From Streptomyces sp. GS7 (GTDB taxonomy: Bacteria; Actinomycetota; Actinomycetes; Streptomycetales; Streptomycetaceae), in NCBI RefSeq assembly GCF_009834125.1, contig NZ_CP047146.1, positions 4,953,501 to 5,017,500 on the forward strand: a stretch of DNA of 64,000 nucleotides, written 5' to 3'. The notes under the pieces are model-generated. The model did not search any database, was not told the DNA's origin, and was given only the letters and a program-made list of their open reading frames with translations. Positions within the stretch are counted from its first letter, which is position 1. Each line of letters opens with the position of its first letter. This document shows, in pieces, positions 56,786-64,000 of this stretch. A program made the position numbers and the translations under genes.

Positions 56786-56935
56786 GCCCTGCCAACCGAC
56801 CATTGGGGACGGCCTGACGACCATCGGAGGCCGTCGGCGGCCCTGTCACTCGAAATGCCCCGACCCTCCTCGCTACTCGTCCCCTCATCTCGCCTGACGT
56901 GACCGGCTCCGCAGAAGACCGCAAGGACGAGGACT

Positions 56936-57967
56936 ATGCCTCTCATCGCTATCGAAGAACACTGGATCATGCCGGACTCGACGTCCGCCCTTCTCGACGA
57001 AACCCTTGTCTTCAACAAGATGGGCGACCATCAGGAACGTCTGGAGGACCTCGGAGCCGGCCGCATCGCAGCCATGGACGCTCAGGGCATCGACATGTCG
57101 ATCCTCGCCCTGACGCCGCCGGGAGCCCAGCAGCTGCTGCCCAAGGAGGCCCTGGCGCTGAGCCGTGCCGCGAACGACGCGGCCGCGGCGGCCGTCGCCC
57201 GGAATCCGGACCGTTTTCGATCGTTGTCCACGCTGCCCATGTCGTCACCAAAGGACGTTGCGGGCGAGCTTGAAAGAGCCGCGGCCATGGGTCACGTAGG
57301 CACCATGGTCTACGGCCGGTCAGGAGACCTGTTCCTCGACGACCTCGCCTACGACGGCTTCTTCTCCGCCGCGTCGGAACTCGGCCAGCCAGTGTTCATC
57401 CACCCCCAACTGCCCTCGACTGCAGTCCGGGACGCCTCCTATCGCGGATTCGACCCCATGACGGATCTCGCCCTCGCCACATTCGGGTGGGGGTGGCACA
57501 TGGACGCCGGAACAGCGGCACTGCGGCTGATCCTGCGAGGTACGTTCGACCGTCACCCCGACCTTCAGGTCGTGCTCGGCCACTGGGGGGAGATGCTGCT
57601 GTTCTGGCTGGACCGAGCCGACAGCCTTTCCCACATCGCCGGCCTGCAGCGATCAGTAGCGGACTGCATCCGGTCGAATTTCTCTATCACCACCTCCGGC
57701 ATGCTCAACCCGGCACACCTGCAGCATGCCCTGTCCGTCACCGCCGTCGATCGATTGATTTTCTCCACCGACTACCCCTTCCAACGGCCAACCAGAGAAG
57801 AAATCGATTCCTTCCTGCACCACTTCGCAACAGACGCGGAACGTCAACAGTTCTCCTCGGCCAACGCGGCATCCTTGTACGGCATCGACCTCAAGACCTC
57901 GATCTCGCCTGAGAACACCGCAGAAGGAGATGCAGGGGCGTCGCCAACTCCTTCGCGGAAGCCGTAA
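56936..57967 (+). CDS. Amidohydrolase of the ACMSD/gamma-resorcylate decarboxylase group
   Basis: 343 residues. The metal site is visible: Glu7 and His9 in IEEHW, His156 in FIHPQ and Asp279 in FSTDYPF, with the catalytic His216 in VLGHWGEM. GIDMSILALTPPG and YDGFFSAASELGQPVFIHP match this group, which decarboxylates aromatic acids such as 2,6-dihydroxybenzoate or aminocarboxymuconate semialdehyde, or hydrolyses related rings. With the upstream SDR it may form a short aromatic degradation route (inference). Confidence 0.9.
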   Translation: MPLIAIEEHWIMPDSTSALLDETLVFNKMGDHQERLEDLGAGRIAAMDAQGIDMSILALTPPGAQQLLPKEALALSRAANDAAAAAVARNPDRFRSLSTLPMSSPKDVAGELERAAAMGHVGTMVYGRSGDLFLDDLAYDGFFSAASELGQPVFIHPQLPSTAVRDASYRGFDPMTDLALATFGWGWHMDAGTAALRLILRGTFDRHPDLQVVLGHWGEMLLFWLDRADSLSHIAGLQRSVADCIRSNFSITTSGMLNPAHLQHALSVTAVDRLIFSTDYPFQRPTREEIDSFLHHFATDAERQQFSSANAASLYGIDLKTSISPENTAEGDAGASPTPSRKP

Positions 57968-58106
57968 TACGAGCTCTGCCGGGTCAGCAGTCCTGATTTT
58001 CGGCGCCCGTAGCTCGGCGCTCTGCTACACCGGTGAATTCCCCGCGCGAATCATGCAGCGGACGCTCGTGCGGGCCCCGGCCAGGCCGTCCGGAGCTTCG
58101 ACGGCC

Positions 58107-59405
58107 TCAGTTGCGCGGGGTGGCGCGCAGGTGCAGGCCGGTGGTTGCGAGGCCTCCGAAGGTGGTGACTTGGTAGCTGGGTTGGGGTCCGGGCGGTTCG
58201 CTCAGGTGGTAGCGGTGGGCGGTGTGTGCGGTCAGGAGGGTGAGCATCGTCATGGCCAGAGCGGCTCCCTCGCAGCCGTGGGGCCCGGTTCCGAAGGAGA
58301 GGAAGGCCCCGGGTTTCGTCGGCGAGCCCGGGTCTTCGAGCCAGCGCTCGGGCTGGAATTGGTCGGGCTCGCGGTGTTCGCGTGCGTCGCGGTGGGCGGT
58401 GTAGGGGCAGACGAGAACGGTGGATCCGGCGTCGATGGTGTAGTCGGCGAGCTGAGTCGGTCGCGTGGCGCGCCGGACCAGTAGCCAGCTCGGGGGGTGT
58501 AGTCGGAGCACTTCGCGTACCAGTGCCTGGGTGTAGTGCAGACTGTCGAGGTGGGTGCTGGTCGTGGTGGCGGGGTCTGTGGGGAGCAGGGCTGCTTCGG
58601 CGGCCACGCGGTCGGCTGCCTGGGGGTGCCGGGCCAGGTCGAGCAGGATCCAACCGGCTGCCCGGGAAGGTGTCTCGAAGGTGGCGACGGTGATCCCGGG
58701 AAGGGTGTCCAGGACGGCCTCTTCCGACAGGAGGCCGTAGCGGGAGGAGGGCTGGAGCATCTGCCCCAGCATGTCGTCACCGAGCCGGCCCGATGAACGG
58801 CGCCGGCGGACGATGGGCCGCAACGCGTCGGTGAAGGCGACTTGCTGCCGTGTGCGGAAGTGCCGTGCCGGTGTGGGGATCCAGCGCGGCCATACCCACC
58901 GCGAGGGGCGTTCGAGCACCTCCCGGGCCCAGAAGAGCCGTGAGGCAAAGGGCAGCAGGGTGGCAGCGTCTTGGGAGAAGAGGTAGCGCACGCCGATCTC
59001 CGCCAGGGCGTCCCGCACCAGCGGCACAACCTCCACGTCCTGGCCTGTCGGCCACCGGTCGGCAAAACGAGCGGCCCCGGGCGCAATCTCACCGATCCGC
59101 GCCGCAACCGCCTGCGGGCGCAGACCACGCATACGGGCGGCGTGCGCATGCGCACGCTCTTCACGCGTCGGCGCGACAGACCGCTTCAACGGCGGGAAGA
59201 GAGCCGAGGACGCCTGACGGAAATCCTGCCCGCGCCGCAGAACCTCTTCACACGGCCCGGCCGTAGCGGTCACATAGACACCCGGCTCCAGCTGCCAGAC
59301 CTCCCCGCACTCCTCAGCACCACGGCGCGCCCATGCCAGCCGGTCGCGGCTCCACGCCGCGAAGCTGCCTCCGGGCAACCGCGGCGGCTCATTCGTCCGG
59401 CCCAT
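58107..59405 (-). CDS. Cytochrome P450 (candidate peptide-modifying)
   Basis: 432 residues. The heme loop FGTGPHGCEGAALA, the ExxR motif (REVLRLHPP) and an I-helix VATFETPSRAAGW with an acid-alcohol Glu-Thr pair are present, so the enzyme should be active. It lies 98 nt downstream of a 31-codon gene on the same strand, separated by a hairpin. GGAG lies about 13 nt before the ATG. Substrate is not known; the small upstream peptide with several Tyr, Trp and His residues is a possible one, as P450s that crosslink aromatic side chains of ribosomal peptides are known in Streptomyces. No redox partner gene is nearby. Confidence 0.92.
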   Translation of the reverse strand: MGRTNEPPRLPGGSFAAWSRDRLAWARRGAEECGEVWQLEPGVYVTATAGPCEEVLRRGQDFRQASSALFPPLKRSVAPTREERAHAHAARMRGLRPQAVAARIGEIAPGAARFADRWPTGQDVEVVPLVRDALAEIGVRYLFSQDAATLLPFASRLFWAREVLERPSRWVWPRWIPTPARHFRTRQQVAFTDALRPIVRRRRSSGRLGDDMLGQMLQPSSRYGLLSEEAVLDTLPGITVATFETPSRAAGWILLDLARHPQAADRVAAEAALLPTDPATTTSTHLDSLHYTQALVREVLRLHPPSWLLVRRATRPTQLADYTIDAGSTVLVCPYTAHRDAREHREPDQFQPERWLEDPGSPTKPGAFLSFGTGPHGCEGAALAMTMLTLLTAHTAHRYHLSEPPGPQPSYQVTTFGGLATTGLHLRATPRN

Positions 59406-59466
59406 GAGATCGTCCCGACTCTCCTACCCGGCCAGGCCGATATCGTCGGCAGCGTGGCAGGGAGTA

Positions 59467-59496
59467 GTCGGCAGGCACCCGAGGGCGCCCGCCGAC
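59467..59496 (-). promoter_or_regulatory. Intercistronic hairpin between the small peptide gene and the P450 gene
   Basis: GTCGGC (59467-59472) pairs with GCCGAC (59491-59496), continued after one mismatch by GGC/GCC. Such stems between a small upstream gene and its enzyme gene commonly act as attenuators that keep enzyme expression below that of the peptide. Confidence 0.5.
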
Positions 59497-59503
59497 AGTC
59501 GAA

Positions 59504-59599
59504 TCACACCCGGTCATCCCCGGTGTACGCATCCCATCCGACCCCGTACGCACCGTAGTGGCGGGTGAAGGACAGCTTGCCGAGCAGCTTGGCGATCAT
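59504..59599 (-). CDS. 31-residue peptide gene, candidate precursor of a ribosomal peptide
   Basis: The ATG at 59599 is preceded by GAGAGGAG at ideal spacing (7 nt). 27 of 31 codons end in G or C, as expected of a true gene here. The peptide begins MIAKLLGKLSFTRHYGAYG and then has a Gly- and aromatic-rich half with VGWDAYTGDD, giving one His, three Tyr and one Trp within 16 residues. It has no signal or membrane segment. It lies directly upstream of a P450 gene. It could be a RiPP precursor with a leader (residues 1-12) and an aromatic core, or an unrelated small protein. Confidence 0.6.
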   Translation of the reverse strand: MIAKLLGKLSFTRHYGAYGVGWDAYTGDDRV

Positions 59600-59756
59600 G
59601 ATGCACTCCTCTCGCCTGTCTGGGCTTTCCCAGTCGAGGGTTCAGCAAAGAAGTTCCGGCAGTACCAAATGCCACACCTCCCATTTTGCCGCATACGCCC
59701 ATATCTGGTATACGCGAACGGGGTGGTCTTGGATTGCTGCCCACTCAGCTCGGTGG
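59600..59756. promoter_or_regulatory. Probable promoter region of the peptide/P450 unit
   Basis: AT-richer than the surroundings, with several TAT-containing segments (gtatacgcg, catatctggtatac around 59698-59720). A promoter for the minus-strand unit is likely here, but boxes cannot be assigned. Confidence 0.35.
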
Positions 59757-60115
59757 CTACCGAACGTGCACGGGCGGAGTGGAGCGGGTGACCGAAGCGG
59801 CCGGCGTACGTGTCTTCCCGGCGCCGTACCAGGTGATGAAGGCGCCGATGAATACCGCTCCGGCGACCATGGACAGAATTCCGTACGGCGGTCCCAGCCT
59901 TCCTCTCGGTAGCCCGGCGGTCCAACGGTGCGGGACAGCGCAAAGCCGAGAACCATGCCGCTGCTGACTACTACGCCCAGCAGCCAGGCCGGTACGGGGT
60001 TCCGCCGCGCGACACCCGCGGCAACGAAGAGCAGGGCGCCACCGCCGACGGCGAACAGAACTCCTGTGCACGCCACCTCCTTGAGACGTTCAGGGACGAT
60101 GAGGAGATGAGCCAC
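59757..60115 (-). pseudogene. Small membrane protein gene with a frameshift
   Basis: From a GTG at 60115 the product starts with three hydrophobic segments (CTGVLFAVGGGALLFVAAGV; PVPAWLLGVVVSSGMVLGFA), then near 59895 the membrane-type sequence continues in the next frame (PYGILSMVAGAVFIGAFITW, followed by YGAGKTRTPA). Joining both frames gives a sensible three- to four-helix protein of about 115 residues. Either a frameshift mutation or a sequencing error. Confidence 0.5.
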
Positions 60116-60657
60116 CGTGCCGAGGAGCGCGCTGACGGCCGCGGTTCCCTCAGCGAGACATCAGCCAGGCGAGCAGACATCGCGGCCGCCTGGAGCTCGC
60201 CAGGACAGTTCCGTCCGAGGTACGTAACGCACCCGGTGAATGGTTCATGATCGTCAGCCCCGGAGTGTTCGCCCCCGCAAGCCGACTGGCGTCGGCCGTC
60301 GGGGCTGCTGCACGGTTCCCACTGCGGAGGCGTTCCGGGGCCGGGAGCCGGGGCCGGGCGAGGAGTACAGACGCACGGAACGCTGCCGAAACGCGACGCC
60401 AATGCCACGAGAAGGGCGTCAAGGAGCAGAGGAGGCAAGGAGGTTCAGTCGCTGCCGCATGGGAGGCGCCCTTGAGGCCGTGAGGCAGGCGGGAGTTGAC
60501 GACAGGGGCCAGCCAGCTGCCCGCGTCCACCGATCCTGGAGAATCCGGCCGCGCCACTTGCCGCAGGAAGCTGTGCGACGAGCCCCTGCTTCCGGGCCCG
60601 TCCCACGGCAACCGATCGATCGGTCTAATTGCCCGCCTTGCCCGTCCGCCTGCAGAC
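60116..60657. other. Gap without a supported gene
   Basis: 542 nt. Overlapping frames on both strands show Arg/Ser-rich translations without ribosome sites. A palindromic accgatcgatcggt at about 60608-60622 is the only notable feature and lies after the repeat-protein stop. Confidence 0.4.
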
Positions 60658-61308
60658 TCACCGCATCCCTGCCATGCCGCCGGTACCCATGCTCACACCG
60701 GCCGCACCGGAGCCGGCGCTGACACCGCCGGCGCCCAGGCTCGCACTCGCCGCACCGGAGCCGGCTGTAATGCCTCCGGCGCCCAGGCTGGCACCGGCTG
60801 CACCGGATCCAGCGGTGATGCCGCTGGGCGACACGTTGACTTGCCTGGGGGTGAGGCTGCCGAGCGAGGACGGGGAGGTGAGGTTCATCGGGGTCCCCGG
60901 CTCGTTGATCGAGACGCGGGTCGGGTTGGTGCTGACCGGGACCTTTGCAGGAGTGAGCGGGACTGTCCCGCGGGCCGGTGCGTTGATCGCGTGCACTATG
61001 TGCGGTGTGCGGAATTCGCGCTTGAAGAAAAATGGCTTGGCGAAGAAATCGTAGTGCCTCCGGAAGTCGCAACTCACGAACTTCTTGATGATGATGACCT
61101 TGCGATCCTTCTTGACGACGACGGCCTTGACGACACGGAAGTCCCTGCAATGGCGCGAATCGTTCACAACGATCACGATGACTTTCTGGTGCGGGTGACC
61201 GTAGGACGTGGTCGCGCTGGCAGGACCAGCAAGGGTGACGCCGGCGGTGCTGGCGATGGCGGTGGCCATTAGGGTGGCGGCACCGCGCCGAAGTACTGGC
61301 GCGTTCAT
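60658..61308 (-). CDS. Secreted protein with C-terminal 16-residue Gly/Ala/Ser repeats
   Basis: 216 residues from the ATG at 61308 (CAGGAGG 7 nt upstream). A signal peptide (LRRGAATLMATAIASTAG, cleavage near GPASA) precedes a Lys/Val/Phe-rich region with two cysteines (KAVVVKKDRKVIIIKKFVSC), a Thr/Pro/Ser linker and three near-identical repeats of pattern GITAGSGAAGASLGAG at about residues 165-212. The repeats look like a flexible or self-associating surface segment. No family recognised; an extracellular or spore-surface role is only inference. Confidence 0.75.
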   Translation of the reverse strand: MNAPVLRRGAATLMATAIASTAGVTLAGPASATTSYGHPHQKVIVIVVNDSRHCRDFRVVKAVVVKKDRKVIIIKKFVSCDFRRHYDFFAKPFFFKREFRTPHIVHAINAPARGTVPLTPAKVPVSTNPTRVSINEPGTPMNLTSPSSLGSLTPRQVNVSPSGITAGSGAAGASLGAGGITAGSGAASASLGAGGVSAGSGAAGVSMGTGGMAGMR

Positions 61309-61499
61309 TGGTGGCCTCCTGTAATGCGCCATATGCTGCAACCTCTGCACACCCTTACGTACGGTCCGCCCCGGCCAAGGGATTTCCTGGCGCCTATGGA
61401 AGACCGCGCCCCCCTTTTCGCTCGGTGTCACCGCCCCATCCACAGGCCGCGTCGCCCACGCACCGAGCGCCTGGGAACGGCCCTGGATCACCGCCCCGC

Positions 61500-62066
61500 G
61501 CAGCGAAGGACCGCGCCGTACTCACCGTCCCTGGCCCGACTGCTGCCGCAGGAGCTGCGCCGAGTACGTCTGGTCACTCCGGGGACACTGCTGCGCTGGC
61601 ATCGTCGCCTGATCGCCCAGGGATGGGCCTGTCCCCACCGCCGAGTGGATCACCCAGCAGGCACGGAAATCTCCTCGCCAACCTCGGCAGCCGGATCGGA
61701 TCCTTCCGGCACCTGATCAGGGACCGGGATGCGAAGTTCACGCCTGCCGTCGACGCCGTCTTCACCACCGAAGACAGAGAAGTGGTGAAGATCCCGCTGC
61801 GGCTACCCGCAGCAAATTGCCACGCCGAGCGGTTCATGCGCAGCGTCCGCGAAGAGTGCACCGACCGACTCCTGATCTACGGGCAGCACCATGCCGTCAC
61901 CGTCCTGGAGGCAGACGTCCGGCACCCCAACACCCACCGGCCGCACCAGGGCCGCGATCACCTCCCGCCCGACCACGACCCGGCCACCGTGATTCCGCTG
62001 GATACCGCGATCAAGCGGCACCAAGTCCTCGGCGGACTGATCAACGAGTACCACCGAGCGGCATGA
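61500..62066 (+). mobile_element. Integrase-core (rve) transposase remnant with internal deletion
   Basis: An N-terminal piece (VRLVTPGTLLRWHRRLIAQG, about 61565-61630) lies in a different frame from a longer C-terminal piece (61668-62066) with FRHLIRDRDAKFTPAVDAVF, AERFMRSVREECTDRLLIYG and VLGGLINEYHRAA. The middle of the catalytic domain is missing. The second part keeps the last Asp/Glu region. Inactive. Confidence 0.75.
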
Positions 62067-62338
62067 AACGCGTAATCACCCCAGCTCATAGGCTAGATAC
62101 GGGTTTTGGCACGGTACAGGTGCAGAGCTTGGGGCAAGCAAGTCAAGCAGGGCCTTCTGCGAGGGCTCAGTCCGTCGAGCCGCGTCCGCACATCGCCGGT
62201 GCGAGAAGAGGGCGGCCGTCCCAGCACCAGTGGCTTCTGGGGCGGCCGCATGTTCGGGCAACACACTCCAGTCGTTTCAGACCAGCACGGGCGGTCGCGG
62301 ATCCTACAGCGGATCCGCGGCACCCCCTCGCAGTTCCG
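62067..62338. other. Gap after the integrase remnant
   Basis: No gene supported. The low coding signal suggests remains of the inserted element. Confidence 0.4.
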
Positions 62339-63493
62339 TCAGCGGTTGTCGTGGAGTTCCTGGTGCATCTGCGGCTGGTCGTCCTGGTCGTGGGTGAGGG
62401 CGTAGCGTTCGACGTCGTTGAACGCCTTGGACGCGGCGCCGAGGATCTCCTTGTAGGGGTTGACGCCGACGGTGTCCTTGGCGGCGCCTCCGAGGAGGCC
62501 GCCGCCGATGCCGCTGAGGACGTCGTGGCCGGCGGCGAGCGGCTTACCGGCCAGGTCGAGGACACTGCGTGGGAGGCCCGCCATGTCGGCATACTTGTCG
62601 GTCAGCGCCACGCGAACCATGGCCACGTAGGCGTCGTGCGCCCCCGGCGGCAGGAACTTCCGGTAGAAGTCGACGGCTTGCTTGGTCATGAAGACTCCGT
62701 CGTCGGTCTTCTGCCACTCGGTGTCCCGCTGGGAGTTCCACAGCCGCTCGACCTCGTCGGCGTCCTTGGGCAGCAGCCACTTCTCCGGGGTGCCGAGGTA
62801 GTGGTTGACGTAGTGCCAGGCGCAGATGAAGCCGTGAGCGTCGTCGCGGGAGACATCGATGCCGAGGTGTTTCATTGCCTGGAGGATCTGGGTGCTGAAG
62901 ACGAAGGAGGCGCCGGTGGTGTACTTCTGCGAGACCGGCTCGCCCCACTTCTCGTAGTCCCACTCGCCGCTCTTCTTGTGTAGCTGCCGGACCGAGGCGT
63001 GGACCAGGCGGACCTTGGTGACGGTCGCGGCCAGCGACCCGTCCCGCAGCGCGCCCTTGTTGCCCATGTCCAGGAAGAGGCGGGAGGACTGCGACAGCCG
63101 CCGGCCGGGGCCTTCCACACCGCCGAGGCGGCCGGTCGAGCGGAGGGTGAAGGCGCCGGTGGGGGAAAGGTAGGTGCCGATGAGACCGACGGTGCCCTGG
63201 AGCATGGACGCCTCGCCGTGGTGATGGGCAAAGAAACCCTCAGCGGCCTTGACGTCTTGCTGGCTCCAGCCTGGCGGCTCGGCCGCGGCCGTGTCCAGGA
63301 ACTCGCGCAACCGCTGCGGCAGGTGCGAGTTGTCCTGGCCCGGCTTCAGCGTCCCGATCGTGCGGAACAAACCGTTGATGCCATCGACCTCCTTGTTGTC
63401 GATCAGGTCGGACACCAAGGCATCGGCAAGTGGGTCACCTGCCTTGTTCGCTGCTTCCAACTCCGTCGCGACCGTTTCAACCGTCAAAGCCAC
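62339..63493 (-). CDS. MpaB/latex-clearing-type oxygenase family protein (DUF2236)
   Basis: 384 residues. The family core is visible: AEGFFAHHHGEASMLQGTVG, TKVRLVHASVRQ with the likely heme-ligand His, QLHKKSGEWDYEKWGEPVSQ, GFICAWHYVNHYLGTPEKWL. DUF2236 proteins include rubber oxygenase Lcp (b-type heme) and fungal MpaB. The N-terminal 80 residues are more hydrophilic than in Lcp and no signal peptide is seen, so it is probably intracellular. Substrate unknown; no partner gene nearby. Confidence 0.85.
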   Translation of the reverse strand: MALTVETVATELEAANKAGDPLADALVSDLIDNKEVDGINGLFRTIGTLKPGQDNSHLPQRLREFLDTAAAEPPGWSQQDVKAAEGFFAHHHGEASMLQGTVGLIGTYLSPTGAFTLRSTGRLGGVEGPGRRLSQSSRLFLDMGNKGALRDGSLAATVTKVRLVHASVRQLHKKSGEWDYEKWGEPVSQKYTTGASFVFSTQILQAMKHLGIDVSRDDAHGFICAWHYVNHYLGTPEKWLLPKDADEVERLWNSQRDTEWQKTDDGVFMTKQAVDFYRKFLPPGAHDAYVAMVRVALTDKYADMAGLPRSVLDLAGKPLAAGHDVLSGIGGGLLGGAAKDTVGVNPYKEILGAASKAFNDVERYALTHDQDDQPQMHQELHDNR

Positions 63494-63835
63494 CGTGTAA
63501 AGCTCCGTTCATCGTGGTCAAGGGAATACGCCTCAGACAGGCGTAGCTCGATCTCGACGCCAGCCGGCTCCGACCACCGCAGGGCCCGGGGTGCACGGCT
63601 CACGCACAGCCGTACAAAAACCGCGCTTTGGGGCCTCACCAGAGGGCAGAGCAGTTCTGGGCAAGATCTCCGGCCGCAATCTTTCCCACGGACGAACTGA
63701 CCGACGATCCCTCAATCGAGGTATCAGGGGGTACGCCCGCGCGCATCAGGGCGCACGCCCCGGAACTCGCGGCCCCGCCATGGCCGACGGGCGGGTGCAG
63801 AGTCGCGGCTTCCGGCCCTCGATTCCGAGGCCGGC
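63494..63835. other. Gap upstream of the MpaB-family gene
   Basis: 342 nt that should include the promoter of the minus-strand oxygenase gene. No gene supported. Confidence 0.4.
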
Positions 63836-64000
63836 ATGCTGCGTGTCGAGGTCGTTGATGCGTGCGCAGGGCGTGCGCCCGCCGTGGGTACATGGCCCGG
63901 GGAGGTCGAGTCGGGGCGGGCCTGCTGCTGGTGGAGACGGCCGCCGACTCCTGTGGTGTCATGCCTGGCCCGGCGGCTGGCATGGCGGTGTGCTCAGGAA
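63836..64000 (+). pseudogene. Degenerate HATPase (anti-sigma-factor kinase-like) fragment, cut by the window
   Basis: MLRVEVVDACAGR resembles the ATP-binding segment of RsbW-like kinases, and after a shift of frame near 63915 GLLLVETAADSCGV resembles their G-box region. The usual catalytic residues around it are altered. Probably a broken copy; the 3' end is outside the window. Confidence 0.4.

Noticed and set aside
60150..60611. 153-codon minus-strand frame
   Set aside because: No ribosome site, no coding-like third-position pattern and no recognisable domain.

Overview
The window is high-GC actinobacterial DNA and almost certainly Streptomyces. The coding regions have strongly GC-biased third codon positions. 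Several family markers point the same way: twin-domain Lrp regulators, a GAF/SpoIIE phosphatase-kinase hybrid, a MmyB-like regulator beside a short-chain dehydrogenase (SDR), a family 2B encapsulin beside a 2-methylisoborneol-type terpene cyclase, and a cobalamin riboswitch on a nickel/cobalt transporter. The many transposase scraps, truncated genes and catabolic or accessory genes suggest a chromosome arm rather than the conserved core.

Layout. 0-18 kb: a beta-helix protein tail; a PTP-like phytase lipoprotein; a cytochrome P450 downstream of katG, with a Fur-type regulator divergent from katG; an FAD monooxygenase; a MmyB-like regulator divergent from an SDR gene; a Ni/Co permease with a B12 riboswitch and a divergent ArsR regulator; argG behind ARG-box-like sites; and a three-gene operon (F420-type NADP oxidoreductase, VOC protein, winged-helix protein) divergent from a WYL regulator. 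18-36 kb: a FUSC membrane protein and an APC permease sharing a convergent terminator; a cyclase-family hydrolase; the GAF/SpoIIE/HATPase protein; a complete sugar ABC operon; a universal stress protein; an Lrp-type regulator divergent from an amidohydrolase; and a thioredoxin-like/methyltransferase fusion. 36-40 kb: the C11-terpenoid operon (encapsulin shell, cyclase, GPP methyltransferase).

40-46 kb holds small enzymes, a TetR regulator divergent from a DUF1772 gene, a GNAT pair and a DUF4190-type membrane protein. 46-51 kb is decayed and rearranged. It contains truncated GntR, dehydrogenase, Ser/Thr kinase, PPOX, resolvase and IS5-type pieces between a few intact genes. 51-58 kb holds a secreted GH27 alpha-galactosidase, a propeller-like protein, an IS630-type scrap, and a second Lrp-type regulator divergent from an SDR and an ACMSD-like amidohydrolase. 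58-64 kb holds a P450 preceded by a 31-codon gene with a strong ribosome-binding site and an intervening hairpin (a candidate ribosomal peptide and its oxidase), a frameshifted membrane protein, a repeat-bearing secreted protein, an integrase-core transposase remnant, an MpaB-family oxygenase and a broken HATPase fragment.

The best-understood joint function is the terpenoid operon. The methyltransferase makes 2-methyl-GPP, the cyclase converts it to a methylated monoterpenoid, and the shell protein presumably encloses the cyclase. The most speculative but interesting unit is the small peptide gene plus P450 at 58.1-59.6 kb. All functional calls are from reading the translated sequence. No database search was run.
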